Shown piece by piece: positions 1 through 8,300 of a stretch of DNA of 22,179 nt (position 1 is the first letter of the stretch; every line of letters starts with the position of its first letter). The stretch covers positions 1 to 22,179 of the forward strand of contig QMMB01000002.1 of assembly GCA_003647035.1 (NCBI GenBank), written 5' to 3'. This DNA is from Deltaproteobacteria bacterium (lineage in GTDB: Bacteria; Myxococcota_A; Polyangia; Polyangiales; Houyiibacteriaceae). The notes beneath the pieces are model-generated. The model saw only the letters and a program-made list of their open reading frames with translations. It ran no database searches and was not told the origin of the DNA. The translations under genes were made by a program, and so were the position numbers.

Positions 1-931
1 TCTGACGGGTTTGGTAATCGATCGACTCGACCCAGAGGTTGCCGATCTGAATCCCTCCGTGAACGACCGAGGGGTCGGGAGTCTCGATGATCAGCGCCTC
101 ACCTTCGTCGAGCGCATACCGCCCTGCACTGCTCACCGCGCTTGGCACTCCTGCGCCGGGGATACCAAATGCGCCCGGGTCCGGCTCATTCACGTCGTTG
201 AGCGGCCAGCCGTCGCGCGCGTCCTGCATCGTTGCTGGAATTGTCGAAAGCCGGAGGGAAAGCGCTGTCATGTCCGACACGAATTCGGTCGGCGTGAGGT
301 GCGGCACAGGTCCGCTCATCGGACCTGCGACGACCTCGACGCTCACGCTGGCTTCAACCTCGTTGTTCCAATCGTAAAAGCCGTTGCGAAGGATGAATCG
401 TTGGGCGCCGGGCCTGAGCTCCATCCAGTTTCCCTCGTGCCGCGTCGCACTCAGGATGATCTCGTAGCGACCATCAGGATCCACGATCAAATCTTCCGAC
501 GTCATGAAGGCCTCGCCTCCGAACGGGTTGTCGAAAACCTGCATGCTCACGTACGGCACCGTCCCCCGCTTGCCGTAGATCCGATACGTGTATTCTTCGC
601 TGATCGGCGCGACGTTGATGTACGTAAAGTCGGGATTGTCGAAGCCCACCTTGCAGACGACGCTCGGACAACGCGAGACATGCGGATTCGCCACGTTGTG
701 GTCGTCGGTCGCCGGCGCGTTCTGCATTTCGATCAGACGAATGATATGGCGGAGCCCTTCCGCCCGGTCGGTGCCGTCCTCCGAGGTCCGGCTGAGCACG
801 AGCTCGCGCGAAGTCTGAAGCGCGTCGAGAAACCCTTGGAACGCGGCGTCGCTGTCCTGGGCGCGGACGCCGGGGGAAGCGAGTAGGCAGCCCAAAGCGG
901 CCAAGGACAGGAAGGAAGCGAAGCGATTCAT
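1..931 (-). CDS. Secreted DUF1214-like protein (3' end outside window)
   Basis: The minus frame stays open from ATG 931 to the window edge (310 codons), so the C-terminus is missing. GGAGG lies 6 nt before the ATG. The protein begins with a Sec signal peptide (basic start, Leu/Ala-rich core) with likely cleavage after VRA, about residue 24. The mature part has the layout I associate with DUF1214 proteins: a Cys pair, then an FDNPDFTYINV block, a YRIYGKRG strand, later FYDWNNEVEAS, and near the edge LWVESIDYQTRQ. These resemble the NPD, YRI.G.RG, YDW and SLDYANRQ landmarks of that family. The family's biochemical role is not established, and I infer only a periplasmic or secreted location. It diverges from the gene at 1138. 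The family call is from motif memory and is moderate; the coding call is strong. Confidence 0.75.
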   Translation of the reverse strand, partial: MNRFASFLSLAALGCLLASPGVRAQDSDAAFQGFLDALQTSRELVLSRTSEDGTDRAEGLRHIIRLIEMQNAPATDDHNVANPHVSRCPSVVCKVGFDNPDFTYINVAPISEEYTYRIYGKRGTVPYVSMQVFDNPFGGEAFMTSEDLIVDPDGRYEIILSATRHEGNWMELRPGAQRFILRNGFYDWNNEVEASVSVEVVAGPMSGPVPHLTPTEFVSDMTALSLRLSTIPATMQDARDGWPLNDVNEPDPGAFGIPGAGVPSAVSSAGRYALDEGEALIIETPDPSVVHGGIQIGNLWVESIDYQTRQ

Positions 932-980
932 CAGGACCTCCAGGGGAGAGTTCTAGCAAGGAGGCCCACCCAAACGCCAG

Positions 981-1046
981 CACGGACACGGGCACTGACA
1001 CGGGCACTGACACTGACACTGGCACTGACACTGACACTGACACTGG
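981..1046. repeat. Tandem hexanucleotide repeat (11 units of CACKGR)
   Basis: Eleven consecutive 6-bp units occupy 981-1046, each CACTGA, CACTGG, CACGGG or CACGGA. They sit in the 206-bp spacer (932-1137) between two divergent genes and are followed by the palindrome GGGGCCCC at 1045-1052. The period is exact and variation is confined to positions 4 and 6 of the unit, which suggests slippage plus point drift. Read on the minus strand it would give a Ser-Val/Pro-Val ladder, but no credible gene uses that frame. The rest of the spacer holds ribosome binding sites for both genes; I see no convincing -35/-10 pair. Confidence 0.9.
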
Positions 1047-1137
1047 GGCCCCGCCCCGTGGGCCCTGCGCAGCAGCGACTCTATGGGGTGGACAGCCCGC
1101 CTCCTCGGCGGTACCCGTACGTGGAGGAGGGATCGAC

Positions 1138-1716
1138 ATGTCTGAGCCCGCACGCGAAATCAGCCAAAACGCGTCGCCTTCACAAGCGATCACGTCTCTC
1201 GATCTCCGCATGATGCCGCGCGATGAGGTGGTGGCTCTTTACCATCGGCTCGAAGCACCACCCTTCGAAGAGATGCACGGCGAGTTTGCCGCTTCGTTGC
1301 TCGATCAAGGCACTGCGCGTGGCTTCCTGCTCAGCGCGTTTGCGGTAAACATGACGGGCCGCTGGCTTTGCAAGGCGTTCGAACCGACCGGTCCGACCGA
1401 TGGGCACGGGTACAACAGCTTCATGACACCACGCGGGGTGCGACGCGGGACGAGGATGCGAACCCACCTGGGGCCCTCCAAGTTGCCCAACGACACGGGA
1501 GACGCGTTCCATCTGGAGTATTCCCATTTCAACGACCTCAAACGGGGCGGCCCCGCAGGCGCGTATCTACGCACGATGTTCGACGAGGTCCGCAAAGCCG
1601 GCCCGGGTCTGTACCTGGGCATCGGCCGCGTGGGATTCACGGAAAAGGCGAGAAGCGACCTACACCCCTTCATCCTCGAGGGCCCAGTCGCCCCATTCGT
1701 CAGCCCGGGAGGCTAG
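1138..1716 (+). CDS. Conserved-looking hypothetical protein, 192 aa
   Basis: The start is well set: GGAGGAGGG lies 7 nt before ATG 1138. I do not recognise the family with certainty. The protein has no signal peptide or membrane segment. An N-terminal helical part (about 25-60, containing FEEMHGEFAASLLDQG) is followed by a Gly- and aromatic-rich, probably beta-rich part. Visible features are TGRW near residue 75, a run of DGHGYNSF, and a C-terminal GLYLGIGRVGF then PFILEGPVAPFV. A GxW-like turn followed by beta strands suggests a small ligand-binding barrel, but that is a guess. Its TAG stop overlaps the stop of the convergent moeB-like gene (shared CTAG, 1713-1716), so there is no room for a terminator between them. 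Confidence 0.75.
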   Translation: MSEPAREISQNASPSQAITSLDLRMMPRDEVVALYHRLEAPPFEEMHGEFAASLLDQGTARGFLLSAFAVNMTGRWLCKAFEPTGPTDGHGYNSFMTPRGVRRGTRMRTHLGPSKLPNDTGDAFHLEYSHFNDLKRGGPAGAYLRTMFDEVRKAGPGLYLGIGRVGFTEKARSDLHPFILEGPVAPFVSPGG

Positions 1717-2879
1717 CCGCCAGAGCAGAAGTGCTCGTAGTCGATGTAGTCGGTGATGGTCGGATGATCGCCGCAGACAGGGCAGTCCTTGTTACGACGG
1801 AGCTTGAAGGTGCGGAACTGCATTTGTAGCGAGTCATATTGTAGGAGTCGTCCGACCAGTGGGTCGCCACGCTCGAGGATAATCTTGACCGCCTCGGTCG
1901 CCTGAAGGGTACCGATGGCGCCCGGGAGAACACCGAGAACGCCTGCCTCGGCGCACGAGGGCGCGAGATGAGGCGGTGGCGGCTCCGGGTACAAGCAGCG
2001 GTAGCACGGACCCTGGCGCGGCCAGAACGTGGTGACTTGGCCATCGAAGCGGAAGATCGAGCCGTGGACCACCGGTATGTCCTTCCACACGCTCGCGTCG
2101 TTGACGAGATAACGGGTGGCGAAGTTGTCGAGTCCATCGACGATGACGTCCCAGTCCTGATCAAAAATACGATCCACGTTTTGGCGCGTGAGGCGCTCGT
2201 TGAATGGAATGACATTGACGTCGGGGTTGAGGTTTTCGATCGTGCGCTTGCCGCTTTCGACCTTGGACACGCCCACGCGGTCGAGGCCATGCAACACCTG
2301 ACGCTGCAGGTTCGACTCGTCTACGGTATCCCCATCGACGAGACCGATCGTGCCGACGCCCGCGGCCGCAAGGTAGAGGGCTGCCGGTGAGCCGAGCCCG
2401 CCTGCGCCGAGCAACAGCACGCGCCCCTGCAACAACTTGGCTTGACCCTGCTCACCCACCTCGGGCAGCAACAGATGCCGCGAGTATCGGGTCAGCTGTG
2501 CGTCGGTGAATGCAAAGGGCTGCGTCGTTGGGAAGCCCTGGTCCTTCCACTCATTGAACCCGGGGTTCGCCGACTCGACGTTGGTGTACCCGAGGTCGAG
2601 GAGAACCTTCGCCGCAAACGCGGAACGAATACCCCCAGCACAGATCGTGACGATCTTCGCGTCCCTGTCGGGCAGCCGCGAACCCGCCTGCATCTCGAGA
2701 AAGCCTCGCGGGATGTGAAGCGCGCCCGGCACGTGACCTTGTCGCCACTCATCCTTTTCGCGCACATCGACCAGGATCAGATCATCGCTCGCTTCGAGGC
2801 GCTCCTTCAGGTCCTCGAGGGAGACCTGCCGAATGGCGGCCTTCACCTCCTGGAGCAGGTCAGCATATGTCTTTGCCAT
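1713..2879 (-). CDS. moeB: Rhodanese-MoeB/ThiF fusion: sulfur-carrier adenylyltransferase
   Basis: This 388-aa protein should adenylate the C-terminal Gly-Gly of a small sulfur-carrier protein (MoaD or ThiS type) and help load it with sulfur in the cytoplasm. Residues about 18-120 are a rhodanese domain with its active-site loop at Cys80 (CAGGIRS). Residues about 125-385 are the E1-like ThiF/MoeB fold: nucleotide loop GAGGLGS (158-164), SNLQRQ (189-194), zinc ligands CYRC (292-295) and CPVC (366-369), and a conserved Cys309. The rhodanese is N-terminal, the reverse of eukaryotic MOCS3. ATG 2879 is preferred over an in-frame TTG at 2888 because the TTG falls inside a possible -10 box. No moaD, moaE or thiS gene is adjacent. 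MoeB and ThiF-like roles cannot be separated from sequence alone. Confidence 0.93.
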   Translation of the reverse strand: MAKTYADLLQEVKAAIRQVSLEDLKERLEASDDLILVDVREKDEWRQGHVPGALHIPRGFLEMQAGSRLPDRDAKIVTICAGGIRSAFAAKVLLDLGYTNVESANPGFNEWKDQGFPTTQPFAFTDAQLTRYSRHLLLPEVGEQGQAKLLQGRVLLLGAGGLGSPAALYLAAAGVGTIGLVDGDTVDESNLQRQVLHGLDRVGVSKVESGKRTIENLNPDVNVIPFNERLTRQNVDRIFDQDWDVIVDGLDNFATRYLVNDASVWKDIPVVHGSIFRFDGQVTTFWPRQGPCYRCLYPEPPPPHLAPSCAEAGVLGVLPGAIGTLQATEAVKIILERGDPLVGRLLQYDSLQMQFRTFKLRRNKDCPVCGDHPTITDYIDYEHFCSGG

Positions 2880-2886
2880 GCCCGCC

Positions 2887-2914
2887 AATATGTAACTTCT
2901 GGCTGTTTCGTCAA
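2887..2914 (-). promoter_or_regulatory. Possible leaderless promoter of the moeB-like gene
   Basis: On the minus strand TTGACG (2914-2909) is followed after 16 bp by CATATT (2892-2887). Transcription would then start at or next to ATG 2879, giving a leaderless or nearly leaderless mRNA. This fits the lack of a good Shine-Dalgarno sequence there. The -10 match is only partial, so this is tentative. Confidence 0.35.
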
Positions 2915-2990
2915 GGCTAACGGGGCTTTAGCTCCTATACAGCAGTTTTCGCATCGGTTTTGTCGGGTATTTCTGCCGCGGGCTGCTGCC

Positions 2991-3509
2991 CTAGGCCGCG
3001 CGGCGGAGGACGCCCTGGTCGAGCGCATACCCCCGCAGGGCACTTCGAAGCCGTTTCCGGCCTCGGTGAAGACGGGACATCACCGTCCCCACGGGGCAGG
3101 CCAGCTGGTCTGCGGCGTCCTGATACGAGAGATCGCGGAGGTCCACGAGCTCCACGGCTTCACGAAACTCGGGTCGCAGGGCGCGCAGGGCGGCGGCTAC
3201 TTCGTCGCCAAACCCGTCGTGGACGGCGCGGTGGCTGGTCCGGCTCGCGCTACGCAGCTCGTCGAGCGCCTCCTGCTCGCGCTTCTTTTTGCGATAGTGG
3301 TTGATGTAGGTGTTGAACAGAATGCGTCGCGTCCACGCGCGAGCGTTGGTCCCCGGGCGAAAGCTCGCACGCGCTTGCCAGGCGCGTGCCAGCGTTTCTT
3401 GGACTAGGTCGTCGGCAAGGGCGGTGCCTCGAGCCAGCCGAAGGGCAGTTCGGCAAAGCTCGGGCACGCAGGGCAGAATTTCGTCGTTGTAGTGTTCTTG
3501 GCTCTGCAT
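2991..3509 (-). CDS. ECF-like RNA polymerase sigma factor (sigma-70 family group 4)
   Basis: A 172-aa sigma factor with only regions 2 and 4. Region 2 (about 10-75) carries ADDLVQETLARAWQARASF, the DLVQETF-type core-binding helix, followed by the -10 recognition part WTRRILFNTYINHYRKKKR. Region 4 (about 105-160) has REAVELVDLRDLSYQDAADQL, then the recognition helix CPVGTVMSRLHRGRKRLR. I chose ATG 3509 because GGAG lies 9 nt upstream; the in-frame GTG at 3524 sits almost on the inferred transcription start. No anti-sigma gene flanks it: nnr is upstream and the moeB-like gene downstream. A canonical -24/-12 element precedes it (3536-3552), which would place one sigma factor under another. Confidence 0.92.
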   Translation of the reverse strand: MQSQEHYNDEILPCVPELCRTALRLARGTALADDLVQETLARAWQARASFRPGTNARAWTRRILFNTYINHYRKKKREQEALDELRSASRTSHRAVHDGFGDEVAAALRALRPEFREAVELVDLRDLSYQDAADQLACPVGTVMSRLHRGRKRLRSALRGYALDQGVLRRAA

Positions 3510-3535
3510 CGGGGTGGTCTCCACCTCGACGTCAT

Positions 3536-3552
3536 TGCAACGGCGGTGCCAT
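3536..3552 (-). promoter_or_regulatory. Sigma-54 type -24/-12 promoter of the ECF-like sigma gene
   Basis: The minus strand reads ATGGCACCGCCGTTGCA, which is TGGCAC-N5-TTGC with the required 10-bp gap between GG and GC. The predicted start is near 3525, leaving a 16-nt leader that contains GGAG (3522-3519) and leads to ATG 3509. The match to the core consensus is exact and the placement is right; activity is inferred. Confidence 0.65.
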
Positions 3553-3610
3553 CCCAGAAACCCAAGTGATTTAGGCCGAACGTGGGTGCGCGGGCGTCAG
3601 CTTGTCCCCC

Positions 3611-3634
3611 GAGTGACACGGTGTCGTGTCACTC
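3611..3634. promoter_or_regulatory. 9-bp inverted repeat: operator, enhancer or nnr terminator
   Basis: Perfect arms GAGTGACAC (3611-3619) and GTGTCACTC (3626-3634) flank a 6-nt loop. The repeat overlaps the stop codon of nnr (3629-3631). No T-run follows on the minus strand, so an intrinsic terminator is not well supported. Its centre is about 86 bp upstream of the -12 cytosine of the minus-strand sigma-54 promoter, a usual distance for an activator binding site. Its sequence differs from the YGACG-N5-CGTCR repeat found at the other three promoters. Confidence 0.6.
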
Positions 3635-5164
3635 TGTCGCCGGGTCGTCCGCCCAGTGGCCCTGTTGGCGAGCCAACACCAGAGGCACCGCATCCGCAAC
3701 TTCGGACGCGATGAGACCCCGGTCCCCGACCGAGGCCTCCACTCCCGCAAGCGCGTGCAAGAGCGCACCCGCAATCGCCGCGTCGATGGGCGAGAGGGTC
3801 ATTGCGAGCGCACCGACCACGCCGCTCAGGACGTCGCCCGTCCCGGCAACCCCAAGCGCCGGTGTTCCCTCCGCGCACACGCGCAGCTCATCCGCACCGG
3901 CGACAATGCTGCGCGCACCTTTCAAGATCACGACCTGGCCTGAGATATTCGCGAGCGCCTCGGCAGCCGCAAAGCGATTCGCTTGAATGTCGGGAGTCGA
4001 TTGGCCCAGCAAGCGGGCCGCCCCGCCGGGATGCGGCGTGAGAATCCGGGGCGCCCGGGCGCCCTTCAGCGCAGCGAGACCGTCCTCGGCAACATGGGTC
4101 AGTCCGTCGGCGTCGATGACGGCAGTGACTGGAGCATGCAGCGCGAAGGCGTGCGCCCACGAACGTCCGAGCTCGTCCAGCCCAAGTCCCGGACCGACCA
4201 CGACCGCACGCTTCCCTTCGCAGAGCGACTCGACGCCGGCTTGGTCTGCGTCCGGCGGAAGAGCAGTCGTCATCAGCTCGATCACTTTCTCTTCGAGCGC
4301 AGCACGTGCATCGGCCCGCGCCCCGATCGTCACCAGCCCCGCCCCTGCGCGAAACGCCGCCCGCCCTGCGAGCACTGCCGCGCCGGTCTTGCCCGGCGCC
4401 CCACCGATCACGAGCAGGTGGCCGTTGGTCCCCTTGTGCGCATCCCCCGCACGCGGCGCGATGAGCGTGCCGAGGTCGCCCCTCGCCCAGAGGCTCGCGC
4501 CGGACGAGCCCCCTACGGGGACGCCGATGTCGGCCACGTGCACGTCGCCCGCATGCTCCACACCTGGAAACTGATGAAGGCCACGCTTGTGGCCGGCAAA
4601 CGTCACGGTCAACGCCGCATGCGGCGCGATACCGAACACCGCTCCGGTGTCGGCATCGAGCCCACTCGGGAGGTCCAGCGACACGAGTGGTGCAGACGCT
4701 TCATCCATCGCCGCAATTGCAACCGCGTAACCGCCGGCCACCGCCCGGTCGAGGCCCGTGCCGAAGAGGCCGTCGACGACGAGGGTCGCGCTTCGGAGGT
4801 GCTCCCCGATCGCCTCTGCGTGCTCCGGGGAAACCTCGATCGTCTCGACGCCAAGCTTGCCAAGAAGCGCCCAGTTGCTCTGCGCATCACCACGCAGCCG
4901 AGACCCGTCCCCGATCAGAACCGCAAGGGGCCGGTGTCCCTGAAGCGCCAGACGTCGCGCCATCACCCAGGCATCTCCGCCGTTTTGCCCCGGTCCTCCG
5001 AGGAGCACGACACGCCCGAGGCAATCGCCGAAGACCTCGCACACGGCCTGGGTTGCGCCACGCCCGGCGTTTTCCATCAGCACCAGACCAGGGACGCCAA
5101 GCTCCTCCATGGCCGCGCGATCCACATCGCGCGACTCGTCGCGTGTAAGAAGCGGTTGCACCAT
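3629..5164 (-). CDS. nnr: Bifunctional NAD(P)H-hydrate epimerase / ADP- or ATP-dependent dehydratase
   Basis: This 511-aa enzyme repairs hydrated NADH and NADPH: the N-terminal half epimerises the R and S forms and the C-terminal half dehydrates S-NAD(P)HX using a nucleotide. Epimerase landmarks are MENAGRGATQAV, the phosphate loop GGPGQNGGDAWVMAR, VDGLFGTGLDR and LDLPSGLDADTG. Dehydratase landmarks are KGTNGHLLVIGG, AAFRAGAGLVTIG, ILTPHPGGAARLLG and the catalytic loop GVAGTGDVLSGVVGAL. The epimerase loop has Ala where NGGDG is usual. The frame extends upstream to 5296, but ATG 5164 begins the family N-terminus (MVQPLLTRDES) and has AGGG nearby. The gene diverges from the RND permease and ends in the 3611-3634 palindrome. 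Confidence 0.94.
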   Translation of the reverse strand: MVQPLLTRDESRDVDRAAMEELGVPGLVLMENAGRGATQAVCEVFGDCLGRVVLLGGPGQNGGDAWVMARRLALQGHRPLAVLIGDGSRLRGDAQSNWALLGKLGVETIEVSPEHAEAIGEHLRSATLVVDGLFGTGLDRAVAGGYAVAIAAMDEASAPLVSLDLPSGLDADTGAVFGIAPHAALTVTFAGHKRGLHQFPGVEHAGDVHVADIGVPVGGSSGASLWARGDLGTLIAPRAGDAHKGTNGHLLVIGGAPGKTGAAVLAGRAAFRAGAGLVTIGARADARAALEEKVIELMTTALPPDADQAGVESLCEGKRAVVVGPGLGLDELGRSWAHAFALHAPVTAVIDADGLTHVAEDGLAALKGARAPRILTPHPGGAARLLGQSTPDIQANRFAAAEALANISGQVVILKGARSIVAGADELRVCAEGTPALGVAGTGDVLSGVVGALAMTLSPIDAAIAGALLHALAGVEASVGDRGLIASEVADAVPLVLARQQGHWADDPATE

Positions 5165-5196
5165 TGGATTATGCCCTAGGCGGCCCGCGTCACAAA

Positions 5197-5213
5197 GCGA
5201 CGACGTCCGTCGC
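5197..5213. promoter_or_regulatory. Putative activator-binding inverted repeat upstream of the RND gene
   Basis: GCGACG-ACGTC-CGTCGC is an inverted repeat with 6-bp arms that fits YGACG-N5-CGTCR. Its centre (5205) lies 75 bp upstream of the -12 cytosine (5280) of the downstream sigma-54 type promoter. A degenerate copy with an intact right half-site (CGTCA, 5188-5192) is centred at 5185, 95 bp upstream. These distances match the sites before the LuxR-type and lipoprotein genes. Confidence 0.6.
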
Positions 5214-5264
5214 CGAATCGGTGGCCGCGAGGGACCGAACCCTTGAAACTCCTCGAATTGTTCG

Positions 5265-5281
5265 TTGGCACGGACCCTGCT
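5265..5281 (+). promoter_or_regulatory. Sigma-54 type -24/-12 promoter of the RND permease
   Basis: TTGGCACGGACCCTGCT differs at one position from the consensus YTGGCACGRNNNTTGCW and has correct GG-GC spacing. The inferred start is about 5292, giving a 19-nt leader with GGAGG (5299-5303) before ATG 5311. Confidence rests on consensus, geometry and the shared upstream repeat. Confidence 0.7.
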
Positions 5282-5310
5282 TTGTCCTCGTCGCACGTGG
5301 AGGACGCCCC

Positions 5311-8300
5311 ATGACCGCCAGCGAGGAACACGGGCCCCTAGCTTGGATGGCCAAGAACAGAATTGCGTCGAACGTGCTCATGCTGATCTTCGTCGTTGGT
5401 GGAGTCGTCGCGCTTGGAACGAGCATCAAGCAAGAGGTCTTCCCCGAGGTGGAGCTCGAGCAAGTCGTCGTGGTCGTGCCCTACCCGGGGGCCAGCCCGG
5501 CGGAAGTCGAAGACGCGATCGTGCTAGCCGTGGAAGAGGCCGTGCAAGGTGTCGACGGCGTCAAGGACGTGCGCTCCGTCGCGAGCGAGGGCTCCGCGAT
5601 GGTGACGATCCAGCTGCTGCTCGGTACCGACAGGCGGCAGGCGCTGAGCGACGTCAAGAGCGTCTTGGGTCGAATCTCGTCGTTCCCGGCCGATGCCGAG
5701 CGACCGAACATCAAGCTGCTATCCACCCGGCGACAGGTGATCTCCCTCGTTCTCTACGGAGACGTAGAGGAAACCACCCTTCGTACAGTCGCGAACCGCG
5801 CTCGCCGCGACCTACTCGGCGACAAGCGCATCACCAGCGTCGAGCTGTCCGGAGTGCGCCCTCTCGAGATCAGCATCGAGGTGCCTCAAGCGAACCTGCG
5901 CAAACACGGCCTGACCCTGTTCGGCATCGCGCAACGCATCCGAAGCGCGTCGGTCGAACTGCCCGGCGGCTCGGTGCAGACGGACGCCGGCGAGGTCCTG
6001 CTCCGCACCGCCGAGAGGCGCGACGACGGGCACGAGTTTGCTGACATCGTGGTTTTGAGCCGGCCCGACGGCTCACAGGTACGGGTCGGGGATATTGGCC
6101 GCGTCAAAGACGGGTTTCGCGAGAACCATCAGAAGGCCACCTTCGACGGCAAGCCCGCTGTGATGATCAACGTCTTCAGAGTCGGCGACCAAACGCCCCT
6201 AGAGGTAGCCGCGGCGGTCAAGGAGCAAGTGGCCGGTCTGAAGCAACAGTTGCCCAAAGGCCTCGAGGTTGCGACATGGGTCGACCGCTCTGAGATGTAC
6301 GAGACCCGAATCGACCTTCTCCTCCACAACGGCCTGGTGGGTCTGCTGCTGGTCTTGTTGACGCTCGGACTCTTCCTCCAGGCGCGCCTAGCGTTCTGGG
6401 TGACACTCGGCATCCCCGCATCGTTCGCGGGCTCGCTCCTGCTCTTTCCCATCGCCGACGTGTCGATCAACATGCTGTCGCTGTTCGGCTTCATCTTAGC
6501 CCTCGGCATGGTGGTCGATGACGCGATCGTCGTCGGCGAGGCGATCTACAAACAGCGGGCCGAAGGAAAACCTCGTCTGCGGGCAGCCATCGATGGGGCC
6601 CGAGAGGTGGCGAAGCCCGTCGTCTTTTCGGTCCTCACGACCTGCGTAGCGTTCATGCCGATGCTGTTCGTGCCGGGCGTCGCCGGAAAATTCTTCCGAG
6701 TCGTCCCCGTGGTAGTCATCGCGGTCCTCTTGATGTCGCTCGTGGAGTCGCTCTTCGTGCTGCCCGCGCACCTGTCCCACACGATGCCCTGGTGGCTGCG
6801 GGTCATCCTGCTTCCGTACCTGTGGCTAATGGAACGACTCGCAAAGCTGGACATGCCGCGCCGGCTCGAGCGACACGTCCGTCACTTCTACGCGCCGTTT
6901 CTAGCGAAGGTGCTGCAATGGAGATACTTCACGGTCTCGGCGGGTCTGGCGCTTTTCATCCTGACGGCGGGGTTCGCAATCGGCCGTCTGCCGATCACCT
7001 TCATCCCGAAACTCGAGGGGGACCTGGTCACGGTGCAAGTCCGCATGCCGTCCGGCACCCCGGCGTGGGAAACCGAACGCGCCGCGAATCACATCGCGAC
7101 GGCGGCACGTCTGATCATGGACGTCGAACGCGTGAACAGCAAAGACATGAAGGGCGTGTCGCGTGGGCTGTTTACGCAAGTGGGCGCCAAAGTCTCGGTA
7201 GGGGCTGACTCCAACGGGCCGGCGAGCAACGAGGGCAGTCACCTTGCCACGGTCATGGCGTATTTGGTGGACGCCGATGATCGCGACATCCAGACTGACG
7301 AATTCGTTCGACGGTGGCGCATGGCGGTCGGCGAAATCGCGGGCATCGAGTCGATGGTGTTCTCCTTCGGCGACGGAATTCGGGCAGGGCGACCGATCCA
7401 CATCGAGCTCCTGCACGACGATGTCGAAACTCTGGAGACGGCAGCGCGTCGGCTCGCCTATGACATCAGCGCCTACAGCGGTCTGGGTGACATCGAGAGC
7501 GGGGTCACGCGGGGCAAAGAGCAGCTCGATTTCCAGTTGACGGACCTCGGGTTGGCTCAAGGACTCACCGAGCTCGACCTTGCTCGCCAGGTCCGCGGAG
7601 CCTTCTTTGGCGCCGAAGCGGTTCGCCAACAGCGTGGCCGGGACGAAGTTCGTGCGTACGTACGGCTGCCGCTCGACGAGCGACGCTCCCTCTACAACGT
7701 CCAACAGCTCGTCATCCGGACACCTCGGGGCGGAGAGATGCCGGTCGCGCAGGCGGCGCGGGTGTCCCGGGGAAGGGCATACACGGCCATCCACCGCATC
7801 AACGGCCGACGGAGCATCGCCGTCACGGCTGGCCTCGCGCATCGAGGAGCCAATGCCGGCTCGATTGCGGACAGCATTCTCGAAAGCGAGCTCGCTCAGC
7901 TCCTCGGGGGCGTCCCGGGACTCGACTACCGCCTGGGTGGGGAGCTCGAGCGCCAAGCGGATGCAATGGGTTCGCTATTGATCGGGTTTCTCGTGGCGCA
8001 CATCGTCATGCTGTCGATTCTCGCGGTGGCTTTCCGAAGCTACCTGCAGCCGCTCCTAGTGATGTCAGCCATTCCCTTTGGCATGATCGGCGCCGTGTGG
8101 GGGCATGCCTTGATGGGGGTCGACATCAGCCTCGTGAGCATGATGGGGCTCGTCGCGCTGTCGGGCGTCGTTTGCAACGACTCGCTCATTCTGATCGATG
8201 CGGTCAACCAGAATCGGGATGCAGGAATGACGCCGACGGACGCTCTGATCAAAGGTTGCACGCGCCGCTTTCGTCCGATTGTCTTGACCTCCCTCACCAC

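Noticed and set aside
981..1046. CRISPR-like array
   Set aside because: The unit is only 6 bp and there are no unique spacers.
474..1211. Minus-strand open frame with a Ser-Val/Pro-Val ladder
   Set aside because: The ladder comes only from the hexanucleotide repeat. The frame overlaps two well-supported genes and has no ribosome binding site.
2442..3407. Long plus-strand frame opposite the moeB-like and sigma factor genes
   Set aside because: It is a mirror of two genes with clear domains and codon bias; its own translation resembles no protein.
3361..3435. Further GGCAC-N5-xxGC matches on the minus strand inside the sigma factor gene
   Set aside because: They lie within coding sequence, lack an intact TGGCAC or TTGC, and no start codon follows. 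They show that partial -24/-12 matches occur by chance here.
3611..3634. Intrinsic terminator of nnr
   Set aside because: The stem is good, but no T-run follows on the minus strand and the stem contains the stop codon. It is kept as an inverted repeat of unsettled role.
3830..3842. GACG-N5-CGTC inside nnr
   Set aside because: The flanking bases are G and C rather than Y and R, it is in coding sequence, and no promoter is at the right distance.
3983..5179. 398-codon plus-strand frame
   Set aside because: It is antisense to nnr, whose motifs are complete. It arises from the high GC content.
5165..5264. tRNA-like or small RNA gene in the nnr-RND spacer
   Set aside because: No cloverleaf, TTCGA arm or terminator could be found; the region is explained by the repeats and promoter.
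6901..7956. 351-codon minus-strand frame within the RND gene
   Set aside because: It is a shadow of the permease; no start signal or recognisable motif.
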